Assembly: GCA_031552185.1 (NCBI GenBank)
Contig: JAVBMU010000031.1
Location: forward strand, 1-64,000
DNA length: 64,000 nt
Direction: 5' to 3'
Source: JAVBMU01 sp031552185
GTDB lineage: Bacteria; Actinomycetota; Actinomycetes; Actinomycetales; Cellulomonadaceae
Below, piece after piece: positions 61,557-64,000 of this stretch. The stretch's first letter is position 1. Each line of letters starts with the position of its first letter. The position numbers and the translations under genes are program-made. The notes beneath the pieces were generated by a model. It was not told the origin of the DNA. It worked only from the letters and a program-made list of their open reading frames with translations, and searched no databases.

Positions 61557-63662
61557 GTGAGTCAAGCCGAGACAACCCCCCGGGAGGAGTCCGATCGGAC
61601 TCCCCGGACCGAGCCGAACCCGGCCGCAGCGCCGGAACACAACAGGACAGAAAACGGGTGGACCGGGAACGGCACGACGCCGGACGTCACGGTCAATGGC
61701 GGCTTCGCCGCCGACATTGTCGAGCAGGTCCAATTCAATCAACTCTTCGCGTTCGTCGAGTCGGCGGGCAGCCGAATGCACCGCACCGCACTGCCGGCGG
61801 GCGCTGTGCCGCAATGGGTCCGCGATCGCGCCCGCCACGCCTTCGTCGAACCGGCGGGATATCGCCGCGCCCGCGGCGCGCTCGGTGGTGCGCCCCTGCT
61901 GATCCTGCGGGGTGCGCGGGGCACCGGCCGGGAAGCCGCCGCCCTGCACCTGCTTGACGAACTGCGACCAGGGGCCACCTTGGTCGCACTGCGCCCCTCC
62001 ATGACGTGGCCGGAACTCGGGTCCTACCCGTACCGAGATGGCCTGTGCTACGTGCTGTCCGACCACCAGGACCCCCTCGACCCCTCGGAACGCCAGTTCC
62101 TCCCCACTGCGATGGACCGGGCGCTGGCGGGCAAGAACTGCTTGCTCATTGTGACGACCCGCTCCGATGTGCGCCCACCGGCGGGGATCTCTGTCGTCGA
62201 CATCGAGGCGCCGCCCGCGCCGGACGTCGTCGCGGCCGAGGTCGCGGCGCACGGTCGGCGACTGACGCCGCAGCAGATGACGCTGCTCTGCGAGACAGCG
62301 GTCGAGGACCCCGGCCCAGCGGCGGTGAGCGCCCTCGTCGAATCGGCGCTCGAGGCGTCGGCCGGAATCGAGGACTACCTGGCCACGGTGCGCGATGCGG
62401 GCACCGCAATTTGCGCCGAACTCGACGCCGTCGAGGACAACGCCGACCTGGCCGTGATCGTCACGCTCGCCTTTTTCCCGGACGCGCCGGTCAGCGAGTT
62501 CGACCGCATGGTCGATGCGCTCCGGCGCACGCTCGACGGCGACCTCGAGCCGCCCGGAGAAAGGCAACTCGTGCGCCCGAGCCGGGCCCGAATCACCGAT
62601 TCCCGCCTGGTCCGCGTCGTCGAGGCGGACATCGACCGGTTCGGCACCCGGGACCGCATCGTGACCACCCGCGCCGACTCCTACGCCAGGCTGTGCCTGC
62701 GCGAACTGAACTCGCGTTACGGCGAAAATCTTTGGGCGCCGCTGCACGGATGGCTCGAATCGCTCATCCTCGATTCGGCCGCCGCGTCGACGGAATTTGT
62801 CGCCGAGCGCGCGGCCTGGGCGCTGGCGACCCTCGCCGAGTGGGCGCCGGCGCGCGTGCTCGGCCACTACATCGAGCCGTGGTCCGGCAGTCCCCTCCGG
62901 GACGGATCGTTGGATCCGCGCTTCCTGGTCGCAACCTTCGCCCTGTCCCTGATGGACCCGGCCGGCGGCGCGAACCACAAGCGGGCCGCCACCTGGTGCC
63001 GGGACCGGGAGCTGGGACGCCACCTTGCCGGCGCCTTCGCCCTGGTGGGCCCCCTCGGCGTCAGCGATCTGTGGGGGTCCTTCGAAGCCCTGTGGGACTT
63101 CGGCACCCGGACTCGGAACACCGGTCTCTCGCATCGGTTCATCGCCCAACTGGTTGCCGTCGCCGTCGAAGCGGGCGTCAGCCCGCACCGGGTTTTCGAG
63201 TACATCAACCGGCGCTACGAACAGGCCCGAACCAAGAGGCCGGCGGCCTGCCGCCGCCCCCTGCAGCTCCTGTTCACCGTGATGAATCCGGGGCCGCGGC
63301 CGTCGGCCGAGCCGCTGCCGTGCGTCCGCATGCTCGCCGAGGATCCCGATGCGGCCGACGCACTCGTTGCCGCCCTGCAGCCGGCGCTGAGCCAGATCGG
63401 CTTCCTGCGGCCCGCGACCGAAGCGCTGTGCGCCCTGCTCACGAACGCGGCGCAGACAGGTTCGGATGCCGTCCTCCGGTCGCTGGCCGACTCCTTCGAG
63501 CACAGCGGCATTCTCGACGACGGCGTCCGGGCCGATGTCGTCCGTGAGATCGCCATGGTGTCGATGTCCGATCGACAGGCACGGCTCTCCGAGGCGGCGA
63601 TCGCCGCGTTCCTGCAATACCTCGACGCGCACCACCCTCGAAAGGAGCAGGTCACATCATGA
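61557..63662 (+). CDS. Uncharacterised P-loop-like protein
   Basis: Protein of 701 residues that I do not recognise. A polar disordered N-terminus (1-45) is followed by a segment GGFAADIVEQVQFNQLFAFVESAG and an NTPase-like core. LLILRGARGTGREAAALHLLDEL (about 119-141) resembles a Walker A loop with Lys replaced by Arg. KNCLLIVTTRSDVRPP resembles a Walker B/sensor strand. From about 270 on it is all-helical (repeat-like), as in STAND or adaptor proteins. It has no membrane segment. The stop overlaps the next start (ATGA), so the two products probably work together. The SD region may be sequestered by an upstream complement. Confidence 0.75.
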   Translation: MSQAETTPREESDRTPRTEPNPAAAPEHNRTENGWTGNGTTPDVTVNGGFAADIVEQVQFNQLFAFVESAGSRMHRTALPAGAVPQWVRDRARHAFVEPAGYRRARGALGGAPLLILRGARGTGREAAALHLLDELRPGATLVALRPSMTWPELGSYPYRDGLCYVLSDHQDPLDPSERQFLPTAMDRALAGKNCLLIVTTRSDVRPPAGISVVDIEAPPAPDVVAAEVAAHGRRLTPQQMTLLCETAVEDPGPAAVSALVESALEASAGIEDYLATVRDAGTAICAELDAVEDNADLAVIVTLAFFPDAPVSEFDRMVDALRRTLDGDLEPPGERQLVRPSRARITDSRLVRVVEADIDRFGTRDRIVTTRADSYARLCLRELNSRYGENLWAPLHGWLESLILDSAAASTEFVAERAAWALATLAEWAPARVLGHYIEPWSGSPLRDGSLDPRFLVATFALSLMDPAGGANHKRAATWCRDRELGRHLAGAFALVGPLGVSDLWGSFEALWDFGTRTRNTGLSHRFIAQLVAVAVEAGVSPHRVFEYINRRYEQARTKRPAACRRPLQLLFTVMNPGPRPSAEPLPCVRMLAEDPDAADALVAALQPALSQIGFLRPATEALCALLTNAAQTGSDAVLRSLADSFEHSGILDDGVRADVVREIAMVSMSDRQARLSEAAIAAFLQYLDAHHPRKEQVTS

Positions 63663-64000
63663 GTTCCACGGAAGAAGCACCAGCGGTCCTCGACACCGGG
63701 ACCGACTCGTACCCGATCATCCGGACCATCAAGCTCGATCGGCCCGAGTACCGATTCCTGCGTGGTCCGCGCCGCGATTCCGAGTCGATCCCGCAGACGG
63801 GCCCACACGAGACCCTCGTGATCTGCGTGGGCGGCGAATACCAGGTGCATCACGGGCAGTTCTTTCGCGGCACCGAGGACTTCATCGCCAACGCCACATC
63901 CGTCAGCGTGGTCGACACCACGTCGAGGCGGGCGGTCAAGACGCGACTGCCCATCCCCTCCCGCAATGCGGCGCTCGGATTCGAGCTGACCGTCAACTTC
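63659..64000 (+). CDS. Uncharacterised protein, partial at right edge (possibly SPFH/band-7-like)
   Basis: The first 114 codons start at an ATG overlapping the upstream stop, with AGGAG about ten bases before. It reads MSSTEEAPAVLDTG..., then a beta-rich stretch HETLVICVGGEYQVHHGQF, and SVSVVDTTSRRAVKTRLPIPSRNAALGFELTVNF at the edge. The last part resembles the opening strands of SPFH/band-7 domains, but the decisive region is outside the window. No signal peptide is present. Confidence 0.7.
   Translation, partial: MSSTEEAPAVLDTGTDSYPIIRTIKLDRPEYRFLRGPRRDSESIPQTGPHETLVICVGGEYQVHHGQFFRGTEDFIANATSVSVVDTTSRRAVKTRLPIPSRNAALGFELTVNF

Overview
The window is one contiguous stretch of high-GC (roughly 70% or more) bacterial chromosome with strong G/C third-position bias. 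It is best read as a member of the Actinomycetota. The evidence is a mycothiol synthase gene (mshD), many GTG starts, GTGA/ATGA start-stop overlaps, a MutT1-type NUDIX/phosphohistidine-phosphatase fusion, a DUF4244-type Flp pilin, and a gene order that matches the Mycobacterium tuberculosis Rv3649 to Rv3667 neighbourhood as I remember it. I see no rRNA, tRNA, CRISPR array, insertion sequence or prophage.

Layout. Positions 1-10.2 kb: a Pro/Ala-rich protein running off the left edge, a lytic transglycosylase/carboxypeptidase fusion, a PAP2 phosphatase, a PhoP-like two-component pair, GtrA, VKOR, a class-I methyltransferase and two related exported proteins. Positions 10.3-18.2 kb: the proton-pumping pyrophosphatase hppA, a large secreted subtilase, a TetR regulator and an SRPBCC protein. 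Positions 18.4-25.9 kb: an MrfA/Rv3649-type helicase facing a tad/flp pilus cluster (CpaE-like, TadA, TadB, TadC, Flp, TadE, TadE/F-like).

Positions 26.8-40.2 kb: a tightly coupled six-gene operon encoding an FHA protein, a Ser/Thr kinase, a 1933-residue Ig/Fn3 surface protein, a MoxR ATPase, a DUF58 protein and a transglutaminase-like protein. It sits between the CpaE-like gene and the HAD hydrolase gene, which are neighbours in M. tuberculosis (Rv3660c/Rv3661). It looks like a signalling and assembly unit for a giant envelope protein, and its transglutaminase-like domain lacks the catalytic Cys and His.

Positions 41.5-47.8 kb: a MacB/FtsX-type ABC exporter, gluconate kinase and acetyl-CoA synthetase. 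Positions 47.8-56.3 kb: an FrcBCA-like sugar importer operon with a nucleoside hydrolase, a tagatose/psicose 3-epimerase-like enzyme, an FrcK-like kinase and a GH32 enzyme, opposite a leaderless ROK regulator. I propose that it salvages ketohexose glycosides or ketohexose nucleosides. Positions 57-64 kb: mshD, ppk1-mutT1, then an unrecognised P-loop-like protein and a second gene cut by the right edge.

The least explained signal is a family of intergenic repeats built from CGAGNNAG half-sites at a 20-bp period, arranged head-to-head around a short core. Elements lie at 22.5, 40.2, 56.4 and 56.7 kb, and three of them lie directly at gene 3' ends.
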